The notes: generated from the sequence alone by a model not told the origin. 64,000 nt of DNA from Desulfurivibrionaceae bacterium (GCA_030145275.1 JAQYVV010000002.1:1-64000), one strand, 5' to 3'; counted from the first letter of the stretch, positions 1 to 8,967 are shown. Translations and numbers: made by a program.

Positions 1-2
1 TA

Positions 3-158
3 CGGCCTGAATCTTTGCCCATAGGAAACTTACAACCCCTGATTACCCAAACGCTGCTTCCCGGTGCTAAAGAGGTGTACGGACAACTCCCCTCACAGGA
101 CTTTAACCTGCTAGAACAACAGCCGATTACGGCATACGGACACCTTACTTATTTCTAA
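3..158 (+). pseudogene. C-terminal tail of an unidentified protein (5' end outside window)
   Basis: Frame 3 is open from the window edge to a TAA at 156-158 and reads about 51 residues ending ITAYGHLTYF. The start lies upstream of the window, so this could be the end of an intact gene or a fragment. I do not recognise the family. It lies next to the group II intron remnant, so a mobile-element protein is possible, but nothing in the residues proves it. Confidence 0.4.
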
Positions 159-169
159 CAAACCACAGG

Positions 170-530
170 GGGCATGCAGGCATGGCAATTGAGCTCCGAA
201 ATCACCTGTTTCAGGTGTCGACCTAGTGGTCCGATGGGAAGGCAATATAGTGCGTCGCGCTATCGCTAGTGGCGTATTGACCTGCGGAGTCTAAGACCCA
301 GCGCATGTATGCAAACTCTTTGCACGGAAACCGGGATATCCCAGGAGCGATCAATTGTAAATCCGCAATCGGTCCGGTCGAGGAAGGCCAGTGGCCACAA
401 TCTCGACATGTACGCGACTGGGAAGTCGGACGGGGTAATAGTATCGATGAAGGAGCGAACAAAGGTATTCAACCGCAAGACATAGGCCAACTACCGGCGG
501 AGTTCGTGGAGAAAAGGCTCCCGGCCGAGG
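170..530 (+). other. Probable 5' RNA part of a decayed group II intron
   Basis: This stretch of about 360 bases precedes the reverse transcriptase remnant and holds no recognisable protein. It is rich in short G/C-rich stems, as expected for intron domains I-III, and open frames across it look fortuitous. I infer intron RNA only from its position. The exact 5' boundary (normally a GUGYG-like start) was not identified. Confidence 0.35.
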
Positions 531-551
531 GGAACACTGGACCAGACGACC

Positions 552-1119
552 GTGACCAGCACTCAGGGGTTGGAATCAGCGTTGAGCGGATTGGACAGGG
601 TACGAGAGGCAGCAAAGAGGGACAAAGAATTACAATTTACCAATTTGTTGCATCACATTGACCCCGAACGGTTGCATGGTGCCTATCTGGCACTGAACCG
701 TAAAGCGTCAGTTGGAGTCGATGGAGTAACATGGCGGGAGTACGGTGTGGGGTTATAATAAACGTCTCTCCATACTTCATGATCAAATTCATGGCGGTTG
801 GTATCGGGCTAAGGCGAGCAAAAGAATCTGGATTCCAAAATCTGATGGGCGGCAACGTCCTATCGGTATAGCAGCACTGGAAGATAAGATTGTTCAGCAA
901 GCTTTGGTGGAAATTCTTCAAGTAATTTATGAAGAGGATTTTCTTGGATTCACTCACATCTGTTCAACATGCCGTATGAAAGGAAAATTCAAGCTTCTTC
1001 GGAAGACCATTAGCAAACGGCTTCGAGGTAAAATTAAAGAAGTTTGCCAGATCCTCCAACTTCACCGCCACAAGCCGGTAGTGGAACAAGGGAAATGGTT
1101 GCGCTCAGTGGTTCTGTGA
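552..1119 (+). pseudogene. Group II intron reverse transcriptase/maturase, internally deleted and frameshifted
   Basis: The first frame (GTG 552, open further upstream) reads the typical start of a group II intron-encoded protein, with DRVREAAKRDKELQFTNLLHH and ASVGVDGVTWREY, and then stops at 758. The next frame, from about 745, continues with RIWIPKSDGRQRPIGIAALEDKIVQQALVEIL (RT motifs 0-1). At DFLGF the text jumps straight to the maturase/domain X end (FTHIC, KGKF, RKTI, EQGKWLRSVV). The RT catalytic core with YADD, which normally needs some 250 more residues, is gone. One frameshift near 745-757 and one large deletion make this inactive. Domains V and VI were not identified downstream. 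Confidence 0.8.
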
Positions 1120-1144
1120 CGCTTTGTGTGATATATGAAAAGAT

Positions 1145-1279
1145 ATGGCGAGACCTCTAAGAATAGAATACCCCAATGCCTGGTATCATGTGATGAATCG
1201 TGGTCGGAGAGGGGATAATGTTTTTTCAGATAAGAAAGAGTTCGATGCTCCCTCAAAATTAGCACCGGTGATGATATAG
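1145..1279 (+). pseudogene. Truncated REP-associated tyrosine transposase (RAYT/Y1_Tnp) N terminus
   Basis: The ATG at 1145 starts MARPLRIEYPNAWYHVMNRG, the characteristic opening of REP-associated Y1 transposases, which normally run 200-300 residues. The similarity stops around residue 34 (position about 1247), and the frame then enters unrelated DNA and ends after 44 codons. The HxH and tyrosine motifs of the catalytic domain are missing. Full-length members mobilise REP palindromes, so a relic here fits a chromosome rich in palindromes, but this copy cannot be active. Confidence 0.75.
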
Positions 1280-1386
1280 ACTTCCCCGCGACCAACCGCC
1301 CAATCCCTAACGTATTCTTCAAGGTAACGCCAACCTTGTCTGTTAAAGCCAGGGAGTTGAGGAACCATGTTGCTTAACAAGCAATG
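1250..1386 (-). pseudogene. Fragment of a DNA/RNA non-specific endonuclease (NUC1 type)
   Basis: Read on the minus strand, about 45 residues match the region after the catalytic histidine of Endonuclease_NS proteins: LLSNMVPQLPGFNRQGW, then LEEYVRDWAVGRGEVYIITGANF. The fragment has neither the upstream RGH motif nor the rest of the fold, and an in-frame TAA lies four codons before the first ATG. It abuts the point where the RAYT fragment on the other strand loses similarity (about 1247), so the two are joined by a rearrangement. Confidence 0.65.
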
Positions 1387-1537
1387 TTTCATCTCTGGCC
1401 TTTATTGAAAAGTCCATTACTGCTGCCGGATAAAGCTAGTATTGGCAAGGTGGTGTATTTAGATGACAGACGTAAAAACTTATGAAGCAAGTCCAAAGAA
1501 TTCCTTGTTCTTTTACGCTTCAAATTGCCCCAGAAAT

Positions 1538-1918
1538 TTATTTGCTGAATAACTGTTTTTCCCGCAAAATCTGAATCAGACTGACCGTAAAAGCTAGTAT
1601 TGGAGCGGAGGCCGCGCCAAGCAAGGCTATTTTACGCCATAGCTCAGGCCCACCGGGAGCACAGATTCCGACTCCAACACTAAGCCCGAGGGCTAACCCA
1701 CCCCAAATTGTAACGAGAGAGAGACGAACCGCTAATTTTTCATGGCTACTTGCCACAGCGGTCAGGGCATACACCCCGAATGCACCAATAATTGCGCCAA
1801 CCACAAGAGTCATGGATGGGATTTTATCCGGTTGATCTAATATTGCTGTACATTCTGGTACTATAAGGGCCGCAGCAATCCCGATTGCGGCCAAAGACAG
1901 TGGAGACTCGTAAAGCAC
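1538..1918 (-). CDS. Small integral membrane protein, unknown function
   Basis: The frame codes for 126 residues with four clearly hydrophobic segments (about 5-25, 38-58, 68-88 and 95-117), joined by short charged loops and ending in a basic tail. I do not recognise a family. It stands alone between the mobile-gene remnants and the PAN-domain gene. No strong ribosome binding site was seen before the ATG at 1918. It could be a real orphan membrane protein or the surviving part of a larger gene. Confidence 0.5.
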   Translation of the reverse strand: MLYESPLSLAAIGIAAALIVPECTAILDQPDKIPSMTLVVGAIIGAFGVYALTAVASSHEKLAVRLSLVTIWGGLALGLSVGVGICAPGGPELWRKIALLGAASAPILAFTVSLIQILREKQLFSK

Positions 1919-2195
1919 TTAAATTACCCCCTTAACCTCGAAAACAACGATTTTGTTGAGTAAAACCAACAACATCGCTAAACAAAACAGTAAGGCTCTT
2001 TTTCTCACATCGTGTGGTTTTTTTCTGGAGATTTAAGTATTTTTGCCAACAATTCCGGCGCGAAATAATTTTTAAATTCTCCAACAACTTATTTGTATAT
2101 TTTCTAGCTACAGACTGTCAAAAGAATTTTATTCTCACCTCCCCTTCTGTTACCTCCCTTTCTCGCAAACAGAAATGATTCTCGGTACTATTTAT

Positions 2196-2223
2196 TTGAC
2201 AATAAAGTTCACCTAAATATAGA
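2196..2223 (+). promoter_or_regulatory. Sigma-70-like promoter candidate for the PAN-domain gene
   Basis: TTGACA (2196-2201) and TATAGA (2218-2223) are separated by 16 bases, giving a 5' UTR of about 95 bases before the ATG at 2328. The surrounding 1922-2327 spacer is AT-rich and shows no other gene. This is sequence-only evidence. Confidence 0.4.
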
Positions 2224-2327
2224 ATAATCTTGGGATGTGCAGTTTTCTGTTCTTCAACAGTACCGGAAATACCATCTTATCCTGGCAATCGATAAACATA
2301 GATCCAATATGAGGGAGGGAAAGAAAA

Positions 2328-3002
2328 ATGAAAAAAGTTTGTAAAAGCAGCATATTGATAATCTGTTTTTTCCTTCTATTGGGGGCATTTACTAAAGCAA
2401 GCAGTCAAGAAATAGAAATGAATGTCAATCGCCCGGGTATGGATTACAGAAGCTTTGATTTACCGTGGGATGACATAAAATTCTGTCAGGGTGCTTGTGA
2501 TCGAGAGCAAAAGTGCCAAGCCTGGACTTATGTAAAGGCAGGTGTTCAAGGGCCATACCCGCGTTGCTGGTTAAAACATTCTGTTCCTAATCCAAACCCA
2601 AGCAGTTGTTGCGCGTCGGGTGTTAAAGGCGGAGTCGTTTTTAATGAATCACCCGAAACATTGCCAAGAAACTGCAATGCGTTACGGGATACTTATTTTA
2701 AGAAATGTGATGGCATTAAGGGGTATTATGCAAAATTAAACTGTCAGAAACATGGTTATTCCGGGTGCGCCCTTGATGTTATCAGTTGTTTTACCCCTTT
2801 TCTGCCAAGTCATGTTTTTACCGATATCGCTTGTGGAAAACCAGGTTATACTCAATGTGCCACGAGGGCTTATGACAAGTACCTTGAATGCCTAAGAAAT
2901 TGTAACGAAAGTTCGATTGGGGGGCGACTGCCCCAGGGATTGAGACAATGTGGGAATAGCTGCTTGAGGCAAATTAAATCTGAACTGGGAACATGCCCCT
3001 AG
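2328..3002 (+). CDS. Secreted cysteine-rich protein with a PAN/Apple-type domain
   Basis: The 224-residue product starts with a signal peptide (basic MKKVCKSS, then a hydrophobic core to about residue 26). Residues about 30-105 read as a PAN_4 domain (NRPGMDYRSFDLP, CQGACDREQKCQAWTYVK, RCWLK, CCASGVKGG), a disulphide-rich fold known to bind proteins or carbohydrates. The C-terminal 115 residues contain some 15 more cysteines in irregular spacing, so many disulphides and an extracytoplasmic location are likely. AGGGAGGG lies about 8 bases before the ATG. The gene stands alone downstream of a promoter-like sequence. The ligand is unknown. Confidence 0.75.
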   Translation: MKKVCKSSILIICFFLLLGAFTKASSQEIEMNVNRPGMDYRSFDLPWDDIKFCQGACDREQKCQAWTYVKAGVQGPYPRCWLKHSVPNPNPSSCCASGVKGGVVFNESPETLPRNCNALRDTYFKKCDGIKGYYAKLNCQKHGYSGCALDVISCFTPFLPSHVFTDIACGKPGYTQCATRAYDKYLECLRNCNESSIGGRLPQGLRQCGNSCLRQIKSELGTCP

Positions 3003-3277
3003 GCCAGGATCTGCGGGTTTATCGTCCTCTCCTGCCAATTATCAAGTTACTATTGTTGATAAATCAATAAATCAAATCTTTATCGTTTAGATATTTAGTC
3101 ACCGAGGCAATATGCACTGGTAAAATAAGCACATAGGTTCAGTTCCTAAAAGCTTGGTTTAAAGAAAGTTGCAGCTTGACTTCTTTTGTTGGGCTGAAAT
3201 ATGATTAAACAACGTCATAAAAAAACCAGCGGCAAGATTATATCGTTGCCAATCCAGCAGAATCCAAGGAGAGTAAA

Positions 3278-3781
3278 ATGGAAGAAAGCCCATACCTCAA
3301 AGGCTGCAAATCTTTGATTGAGAAATTCAAGGATCTCCCTCTTTTCAACTCTCTCGAAACAAAATTTCTGGAACAAATACTGGAATTCAGTAGAATCAGA
3401 AAATTCGAAAAGGGTGAAACTATCACAGCCGAAGGGGTTATAGACTCCTGTGTTTATATTATCATCACGGGCCATGTAACGATTTCTAAAAAAGAAGAAC
3501 TGCTCACAAGTCTCAAAATGGCTGGGGACACTTTTGGAGAACTTGCCTTGGTGGATGGCAAACCCAGGTCGGCCACGGTACAAGCAAAAACGGACACAGT
3601 CTGCCTGGCTGTGGATGCCTCTTTCATTAACAAAGTAAAACCTGCCCAGCAACAGGCTTTTTATGCTGTTATTTATCGTCTCTTTGCTGAGATCCTTGCT
3701 CAACGATTGCGAGATACAAGCGAAGAACTTGCGAATGCAAAAAAAGAGCTGGAACGACTGAAAGATGATACCCTTTGGTGA
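3278..3781 (+). CDS. Cyclic nucleotide-binding domain protein without a DNA-binding domain
   Basis: The 167 residues hold one Crp/Fnr-type beta-barrel sensor domain (about 20-125), with FEKGETITAEG, VYIIITGHVTI and the phosphate-cassette-like stretch FGELALVDGKPRSATV. The end (about 135-165) is a charged amphipathic helix (LAQRLRDTSEELANAKKELERLK), probably a coiled coil for dimerisation, and no helix-turn-helix follows. It is thus a stand-alone sensor rather than a transcription factor. It lies 33 bases upstream of the Na+/phosphate symporter gene on the same strand, so control of that transporter is a reasonable inference. GGAGAG lies before the ATG. Confidence 0.8.
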   Translation: MEESPYLKGCKSLIEKFKDLPLFNSLETKFLEQILEFSRIRKFEKGETITAEGVIDSCVYIIITGHVTISKKEELLTSLKMAGDTFGELALVDGKPRSATVQAKTDTVCLAVDASFINKVKPAQQQAFYAVIYRLFAEILAQRLRDTSEELANAKKELERLKDDTLW

Positions 3782-3814
3782 TGAAATAACGTTCCAACAC
3801 TGAGTGAATACACC

Positions 3815-5410
3815 ATGGAACTGTTGATTGTACTCGCAAAAATATTTGCCGGTCTTGCATTGCTTCTCTTTAGTATTTCTCAACTGAGCAATACCCTCAA
3901 AAAAATTGCCGGGGGTCGGCTCAGGAACATCCTCCAAACTACAACGAACAATCCATTCAAGGGAATGTTTACAGGTGCCGCTGTCACCTTTTTGGTCCAG
4001 AGCAGTAGTGTCACTGTGCTTCTTCTCATCGGGTTGGTCAATGCCGGAATAATGAGTCTGAGACAGGCCGTTTGCATAATCCTGGGATCTGGGGTAGGCA
4101 CAACAATTACGGCCCAGGTTGTGGCGTTTAAGTTGAAAGTGGCTTTTTATCCTTTAATCGCCGCCGGATTTGTTTTGAAGATTATTTCCAGAAAGGAGAA
4201 TTATAAAAACACTGGGGATATTATTTTTGGTCTTGGTCTTATTTTTCTGGCCATGGCGATCATGTCGGACGGTTCCAAACCACTAAAAGATTACCCATTT
4301 TTCATTGAGACCATCCGCCTTCTTGGTGTCTACCCATTGTGGGGCATTTTTCTTGGCGCCGTATTTACCGCCATTACAAGCAGCAGCTCAGCTACGACCA
4401 GTCTGGTCATCGCCATGAGTATGGAGGGGATTATGCCGTTGCACTCTGGAATAGCCTTGATCATTGGGGCGAACGTCGGCACCTGTGTTCTGGAACTTGT
4501 GGCAACCATTGGTACCAATAGCGCCGCAAAACGGACCGGTCTGGCGCAGTTTATGGTTAATCTCGTTGGTGCGGTTATTTTCTATCCCTTTCTCGGCCAC
4601 TTCACACAACTGGTTGCCGCTACAGGTTCAGAGGTTCCCAGGCTGCTGGCCAATGCACATACGATATTTAATGTGACGGTCAGCCTTCTTTTTATCCCTT
4701 TTGTCGGCTGGTTTGTACTTGTTTTGGAAAAAATGATCCCAGAGCATGGCCGTCCTGAAATTGGCCGAATTGGCATTCTGGATGAAAAATTTCTTGCTGT
4801 GCCTCCCATGGCTCTTTATGAAGCGGAACAGGAGGTCAACCGTATGGCCTCAATAGCAGAGGAAATGCTTCTGAACGCTCGAAAGGCCTTTTTTGATCAC
4901 GATCTTAAGGCCTATACCATAGTGAAAGAGAATGAAAAAGGGGTTGATGTCATCAATGAAAGACTCAACATCTACCTCGGTAAAATCAGCACATTTATGT
5001 TGTCGGAAAAAGACAGCGATAAAAAAAGGGTCTTTGTCCATGCCATTACGGATATTGAAAGAATTGCCGATCTTGCCGAAAATCTGGCGGAATATTCCAG
5101 GCAGAAGGAGATTGTTTTTTCCGACCAAGCGATGCGTGAACTTGAAAAGGTTTTTGACAATGCTGTTTTGACATACGGTGTGGCAGTAAAATCACTGAAG
5201 CGGAATATGAAATCCATCGCAAAGGATGTAAGTCATCTGGAGCTCAAGGCCGATGAATTTGAACTGAATTTACGGGCTAAATATCTGCTGTTGAGAGAAG
5301 ACGATCACGTTAAGCCCAGAGTTGATGCTCTTTACCCAAGTGTATTGCAGGAATTGGAAAGAATATGTGACCATGCCAACAATGTAGCTGACTATGTTTT
5401 GAAAATGTAG
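3815..5410 (+). CDS. Na+/Pi cotransporter family protein (NptA/PNaS type) with PhoU-like tail
   Basis: The 531-residue protein carries two inverted Na_Pi_cotrans repeats in its first 320 residues, each with the family's Q-S-S-S/T motif: FLVQSSSVTVLLLIG near residue 60 and ITSSSSATTSLVIAMS near residue 190. About eight membrane segments are visible. The last 200 residues form a helical PhoU-like domain (HAITDIERIADLAENLAEY, LERICDHANNVADYV). It should import phosphate with sodium. It follows the cyclic-nucleotide-binding gene closely and probably shares its transcript. Confidence 0.88.
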   Translation: MELLIVLAKIFAGLALLLFSISQLSNTLKKIAGGRLRNILQTTTNNPFKGMFTGAAVTFLVQSSSVTVLLLIGLVNAGIMSLRQAVCIILGSGVGTTITAQVVAFKLKVAFYPLIAAGFVLKIISRKENYKNTGDIIFGLGLIFLAMAIMSDGSKPLKDYPFFIETIRLLGVYPLWGIFLGAVFTAITSSSSATTSLVIAMSMEGIMPLHSGIALIIGANVGTCVLELVATIGTNSAAKRTGLAQFMVNLVGAVIFYPFLGHFTQLVAATGSEVPRLLANAHTIFNVTVSLLFIPFVGWFVLVLEKMIPEHGRPEIGRIGILDEKFLAVPPMALYEAEQEVNRMASIAEEMLLNARKAFFDHDLKAYTIVKENEKGVDVINERLNIYLGKISTFMLSEKDSDKKRVFVHAITDIERIADLAENLAEYSRQKEIVFSDQAMRELEKVFDNAVLTYGVAVKSLKRNMKSIAKDVSHLELKADEFELNLRAKYLLLREDDHVKPRVDALYPSVLQELERICDHANNVADYVLKM

Positions 5411-5435
5411 GAAGAAAAGGTGGGGACTTGACGAT

Positions 5436-5717
5436 CTACAGAATGTGGGTGGAAAATAAAAGGGTAATTGAGCCGAAGCTGTGGTTGTCCATCTGCTCTT
5501 TAAATTCCCTGGTTCGGGGCATCTGGGTTAGGCTGATCATGACTTTGCCGTAACTGATGCCGAGCCCTGCAGCGAAATCGCTTACCCAGTTGTTTCGGTT
5601 TACATTGTGACTGTCGGTGAAGGTGTTTCCGTCCAGAAAGATATCATGCATGACGAAGCGGTTATTGGGAATCAAGGCTAAGGGAAGAAAAACAGTCAAA
5701 AAGAAAGAAAATTTCAT
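5436..5717 (-). pseudogene. Remnant of LpxR-type (DUF2219) lipid A deacylase: signal peptide joined to C-terminal strands
   Basis: The 93-residue frame begins with a signal-like MKFSFFLTVFLPLAL. It then goes directly into the C-terminal region of LpxR proteins: FLDGNTFTDSHNVNRNNWV, then the strands around ISYGKVMISLTQMPRTREF, and a final beta-strand ending in TLLFSTHIL. LpxR is normally an outer-membrane barrel of about 300 residues that removes the 3'-acyloxyacyl chain from lipid A, and its catalytic N-terminal half is absent here. An in-frame internal deletion of about 200 codons is the simplest explanation. The product could still be exported but should not be active. Confidence 0.6.
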
Positions 5718-5878
5718 GCTGAATGCCCCCTTGTCTGGACCTTCTACGCTTTGAAAACATGTATTGTTGGGTTTTTATAATAATATTTTGAGCAGTTAGC
5801 TTGGCCCGATCCCAAACTGGGAGATGAGGCCCGGAAGGGTATTACGATAAAGTTAGAAATCTCTCAAGCCGTACATGA

Positions 5879-7999
5879 TTAATCAACGGCTTGAGAGATT
5901 ACCCTGGATAGTTCCTGCAGTTGATAAGGTTTTACTAATGCTGCACAGAAACCATAGTCCTTAAAATTTGCCATGATTGGGTCATTTGAATAACCACTGG
6001 AAACAATGACTTTCGCATTTGGGTCAATGGCGAGGATTTCTTGAACCGCTTCTTTGCCGCCCATCCCTCCCGGAATAGTCAAATCCATAAAAACAAGGTC
6101 AAACTTTTTATTTGTAGCGGCCTCCTGGTAAAGTTTGATAGCTTCCGCACCATTTTCAGAAAGTTCAACATCATGCCCCAATTGCACGAGCATCTCTTTA
6201 ATTACGGCTCTGACGATTTCCTCGTCATCCATTATTAGGATTTTAGCTTGGGAGGATGTCTTGTTTTCTGCCAATGATTCCTTATCTTGCGTTTTTGTCT
6301 GCTTTGATGCCGGAAGATGAATGGTGAATATGCTTCCAATGCCTGGTTTTGATTCCACCGAGATATGACCATTGTGCTTGGTTATTATAGACTGAGTAAT
6401 AGCAAGGCCAAGTCCGCTTCCTCCATGTTTTGTCGAGAAATATGGGTCAAATATTTTTTCTACCACATTCGCAGACATGCCAATGCCTTTGTCCTGGATA
6501 CGGATTTTAACGAATCTTCCAGTCTGCGCGAACTCTAAGGCATTCTCTCCCTCCGAGGTAAGATTTTCACAGGTTATCCGGATAAGTCCCCCCTCAGGCA
6601 TGGCATGGCTGGCATTAAGCACAATGTTTTGGATGACCTGGCTTATTTGGCCTTTATCAATATCAACGAGCCATAAATCTTCTGGGATATCAAACTGGCA
6701 GGCTGTCATGTCACCATGAAGAACAAAATTTGCTGAATCCCTGATCACGTTATCAAGAGAAGATATTTCCTTTACAGGCTCACCACCTTTGGCAAAGGTC
6801 AGTAGTTGTTGGGTGAGATCTTTGGCCCTCTGTGAGGCCTTTTCAGCTTCTGCTAATAAGTTTTTCGTTCTGTCTTTTAGGTCTGGATCAAACAGGGCGA
6901 GATTTATGTTACCTAAAATTGCCGCTAAAATATTGTTAAAGTCATGGGCAATACCTCCTGCAAGAATACCGATTGACTCCAGCTTTTTCACCTTGAGCAA
7001 TTCTTCTTCCATGCGTAGTTTATCTGTTACGTCTCTGAAGACCAAAACAGCACCGATTATCCTGCTCTCTCTGTCCCGGATTGGAGCGCCGCTATCCGCA
7101 ATACTTTTTTCTGAGCCATCTCTCGCTATGATTGCTGTATGGCTAGCAAGGCCTATTATCTGTCCTGTCTGTATCACCTTGCTGACAGGGTTTTCGCAGG
7201 GATCTCGGGTTCTCTCATTTATAATATTAAAAACTTTTTCTAAAGGTTGCCCGACCGCTTCCTCATGTTGCCAGCCGGTTAACTTTTCGGCTCTTTTGTT
7301 CATAAGAACAATGGTACCCTCAATATTTGTGGTTATTACTCCATCACCAATACTGCGTAACGTTACTGCCAGGCGTTCTTTTTCGGACGCCAGATCCGAT
7401 GTTCTTTCTATCACCTTGGTTTCTAGCAGGTCATGGGCTTTTTGCAGGTTATGTTCCGCATCTTGACGTTTGACTATTTCCTTTTCTAACGGCCTTATGG
7501 CCAACTTTCTAAGGATAAACCATAAAATAGTTCCAAAAACTAGCAGGACTATCAAAGATTGCAGAATGATGCGCTGCAAAAATTCTTCAAGGTGGAGTCG
7601 TACTGGTGATAAATCCTTGACAACCTCTAAGCTAAGGAGATTACGGTTCATGAAATCTACAGAGTGGCGAAATGAGCGAGTATTTCCTTGAGGAGAGGGG
7701 CGCTTAAATTGGGCGAGAGAATATCCTTCAGGGGACAAGGCCCTTATTTCTATGATACCTGACTTTTCTTCCCCCCATTGCAGAATAAATTGTTCAACGA
7801 CAGCGTATTGCTGTTCCAATAAAGGCTCTGTAACAAATGTTCCAATAAGAGAAAGTTCATTTTTTGCCTGATCGTCAAATTCAGCATAAAGTTGTTCTCG
7901 TTCTTGCGAGACTAATAAAACGTCCGTTCCTACGAGAAAAAAAGCGAATGCTGTGACAAAGGCTATAATAGCCTTGGCGTACGGTAGTTTTCCTGCCAT
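5879..7999 (-). CDS. Membrane-bound PAS hybrid sensor histidine kinase with receiver, partner of PhnD-like protein
   Basis: The order along 706 residues is as follows. TM1 is at about 8-28, then a periplasmic sensor to about 142, TM2 at 145-165 and a helical linker. A PAS domain lies at about 205-325, the HisKA box [11 protein letters not shown] (His near 352) follows, and then HATPase_c (DKGIGMSANVVEKIFDPYF, GGSGLGLA). The C-terminal receiver has MDDEE and phospho-acceptor aspartate in [12 protein letters not shown]. It starts 5 bases after the upstream PhnD-type binding protein gene stops, so the two are co-transcribed and the binding protein probably presents the signal to the periplasmic domain. 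No separate output protein lies next to it. Confidence 0.9.
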   Translation of the reverse strand: MAGKLPYAKAIIAFVTAFAFFLVGTDVLLVSQEREQLYAEFDDQAKNELSLIGTFVTEPLLEQQYAVVEQFILQWGEEKSGIIEIRALSPEGYSLAQFKRPSPQGNTRSFRHSVDFMNRNLLSLEVVKDLSPVRLHLEEFLQRIILQSLIVLLVFGTILWFILRKLAIRPLEKEIVKRQDAEHNLQKAHDLLETKVIERTSDLASEKERLAVTLRSIGDGVITTNIEGTIVLMNKRAEKLTGWQHEEAVGQPLEKVFNIINERTRDPCENPVSKVIQTGQIIGLASHTAIIARDGSEKSIADSGAPIRDRESRIIGAVLVFRDVTDKLRMEEELLKVKKLESIGILAGGIAHDFNNILAAILGNINLALFDPDLKDRTKNLLAEAEKASQRAKDLTQQLLTFAKGGEPVKEISSLDNVIRDSANFVLHGDMTACQFDIPEDLWLVDIDKGQISQVIQNIVLNASHAMPEGGLIRITCENLTSEGENALEFAQTGRFVKIRIQDKGIGMSANVVEKIFDPYFSTKHGGSGLGLAITQSIITKHNGHISVESKPGIGSIFTIHLPASKQTKTQDKESLAENKTSSQAKILIMDDEEIVRAVIKEMLVQLGHDVELSENGAEAIKLYQEAATNKKFDLVFMDLTIPGGMGGKEAVQEILAIDPNAKVIVSSGYSNDPIMANFKDYGFCAALVKPYQLQELSRVISQAVD

Positions 8000-8004
8000 A
8001 TCTT

Positions 8005-8853
8005 TTACTCAGGGCTCAATCTATCAAATTGGGTGAGGATAGTACGCAGAGTTTCATAGTCCTCATCCTTGATGCTTACCATGCCTGTTAGCGATGGTTT
8101 TATTGAGGTAAGAATAGTTTTATCTTTAAGGTCTAGCAATAACTGGCGTATTGTATTGATGGTTTTTGGGGGGAGATTGTTGTTTGCGACAAAAAGATGT
8201 TCAGCTATCGGCGGACTTTTTGCGAGCATGTTCAAACCACGATCCTTATACGCATAGTAGACCCCCTCTTTTACACCTCCCGCATCATAATAACCTCCAA
8301 TTACACCTAAGGCGACATTGTGATGTGAGCCGAGAAATTCATGCTGTTTCAGTTTTTCAACAGAAACACCTTTTTTCCATAGCATATACCGCGGCATAAG
8401 GTGGCTCATAGTAGAGTTTGGATCGCCAAAAGCAAACTTTTTACCAATGAGATCTTCAAGAGTCTTCACCTGTGAATCTTGTCTCGCTATGATCATACCA
8501 TGAAAAAAGGGACTTCCATTTACCTCCAGGCACGCAAGAATTGTTTGTTTCCCATAATTATGCGTTAATTTTACATAAGAGGCAGGACCAAGATAGGCAA
8601 GGGGGGCACGTCCCTCGCCAACTCTTTCAATAAGCGACTTATAGCTTTTTGAAACTTTTACCTCAACGGTTTGGCCACTCTTTTCTCCAAGATATTCAGC
8701 CAGCGGAGAAAATTTTTTTATAAGTTGAATGGCCGGGAGATAAGGTTGAACCCATAATTCCAGCTTTTCATCTGCTGCAGCATTCCCGACCAATGGGAGC
8801 ACGATGAACGAGATTAACAAATTGATTCCAATCAATGCACATCTTGTGTTCAT
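8005..8853 (-). CDS. PhnD-family phosphate/phosphite/phosphonate-type periplasmic binding protein
   Basis: The 282 residues begin with a signal peptide (hydrophobic to about residue 27, ending GNAAADE) and continue as a two-lobed PhnD/PtxB-type binding protein (YLGPASYVKL, GKKFAFGDPNSTMSHLMPRYML, YYDAGGVKEGVYYAY). GGAGGG lies 8 bases before the ATG. No ABC permease or ATPase gene is nearby; the only partner is the hybrid kinase directly downstream. That gene pair implies a sensing rather than an import role. The ligand may not be a phosphorus oxyanion, because this fold also binds other small anions in kinase systems. Confidence 0.85.
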   Translation of the reverse strand: MNTRCALIGINLLISFIVLPLVGNAAADEKLELWVQPYLPAIQLIKKFSPLAEYLGEKSGQTVEVKVSKSYKSLIERVGEGRAPLAYLGPASYVKLTHNYGKQTILACLEVNGSPFFHGMIIARQDSQVKTLEDLIGKKFAFGDPNSTMSHLMPRYMLWKKGVSVEKLKQHEFLGSHHNVALGVIGGYYDAGGVKEGVYYAYKDRGLNMLAKSPPIAEHLFVANNNLPPKTINTIRQLLLDLKDKTILTSIKPSLTGMVSIKDEDYETLRTILTQFDRLSPE

Positions 8854-8967
8854 ATTTACCCTCCAAGGTGGTTTTGTCGGAAAATAAAGTCTCCGCGGTT
8901 GATACTATGTGGTAACTGCTAGTGCATGAAAAATTCACATCTAGAGTGGAGAGAACCACTATGGTTA

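Noticed and set aside
305-661. Open frame of 118 codons across the intron RNA and the reverse transcriptase start
   Set aside because: The recognisable group II intron protein is in another frame, and this frame has no family features.
1429-1599. Short direct repeat AAAGCTAGTATTGG at about 1430 and 1586
   Set aside because: It is only 14 bases with no flanking similarity, so it could be chance or a minor deletion scar.
3215-3937. 240-codon open frame on the minus strand
   Set aside because: It is antisense to the cyclic-nucleotide-binding gene and the symporter start, both of which have clear domains.
6789-7466. 225-codon open frame on the plus strand
   Set aside because: It is a shadow of the hybrid kinase on the other strand; it is rich in Ser/Leu, as expected for an antisense frame.
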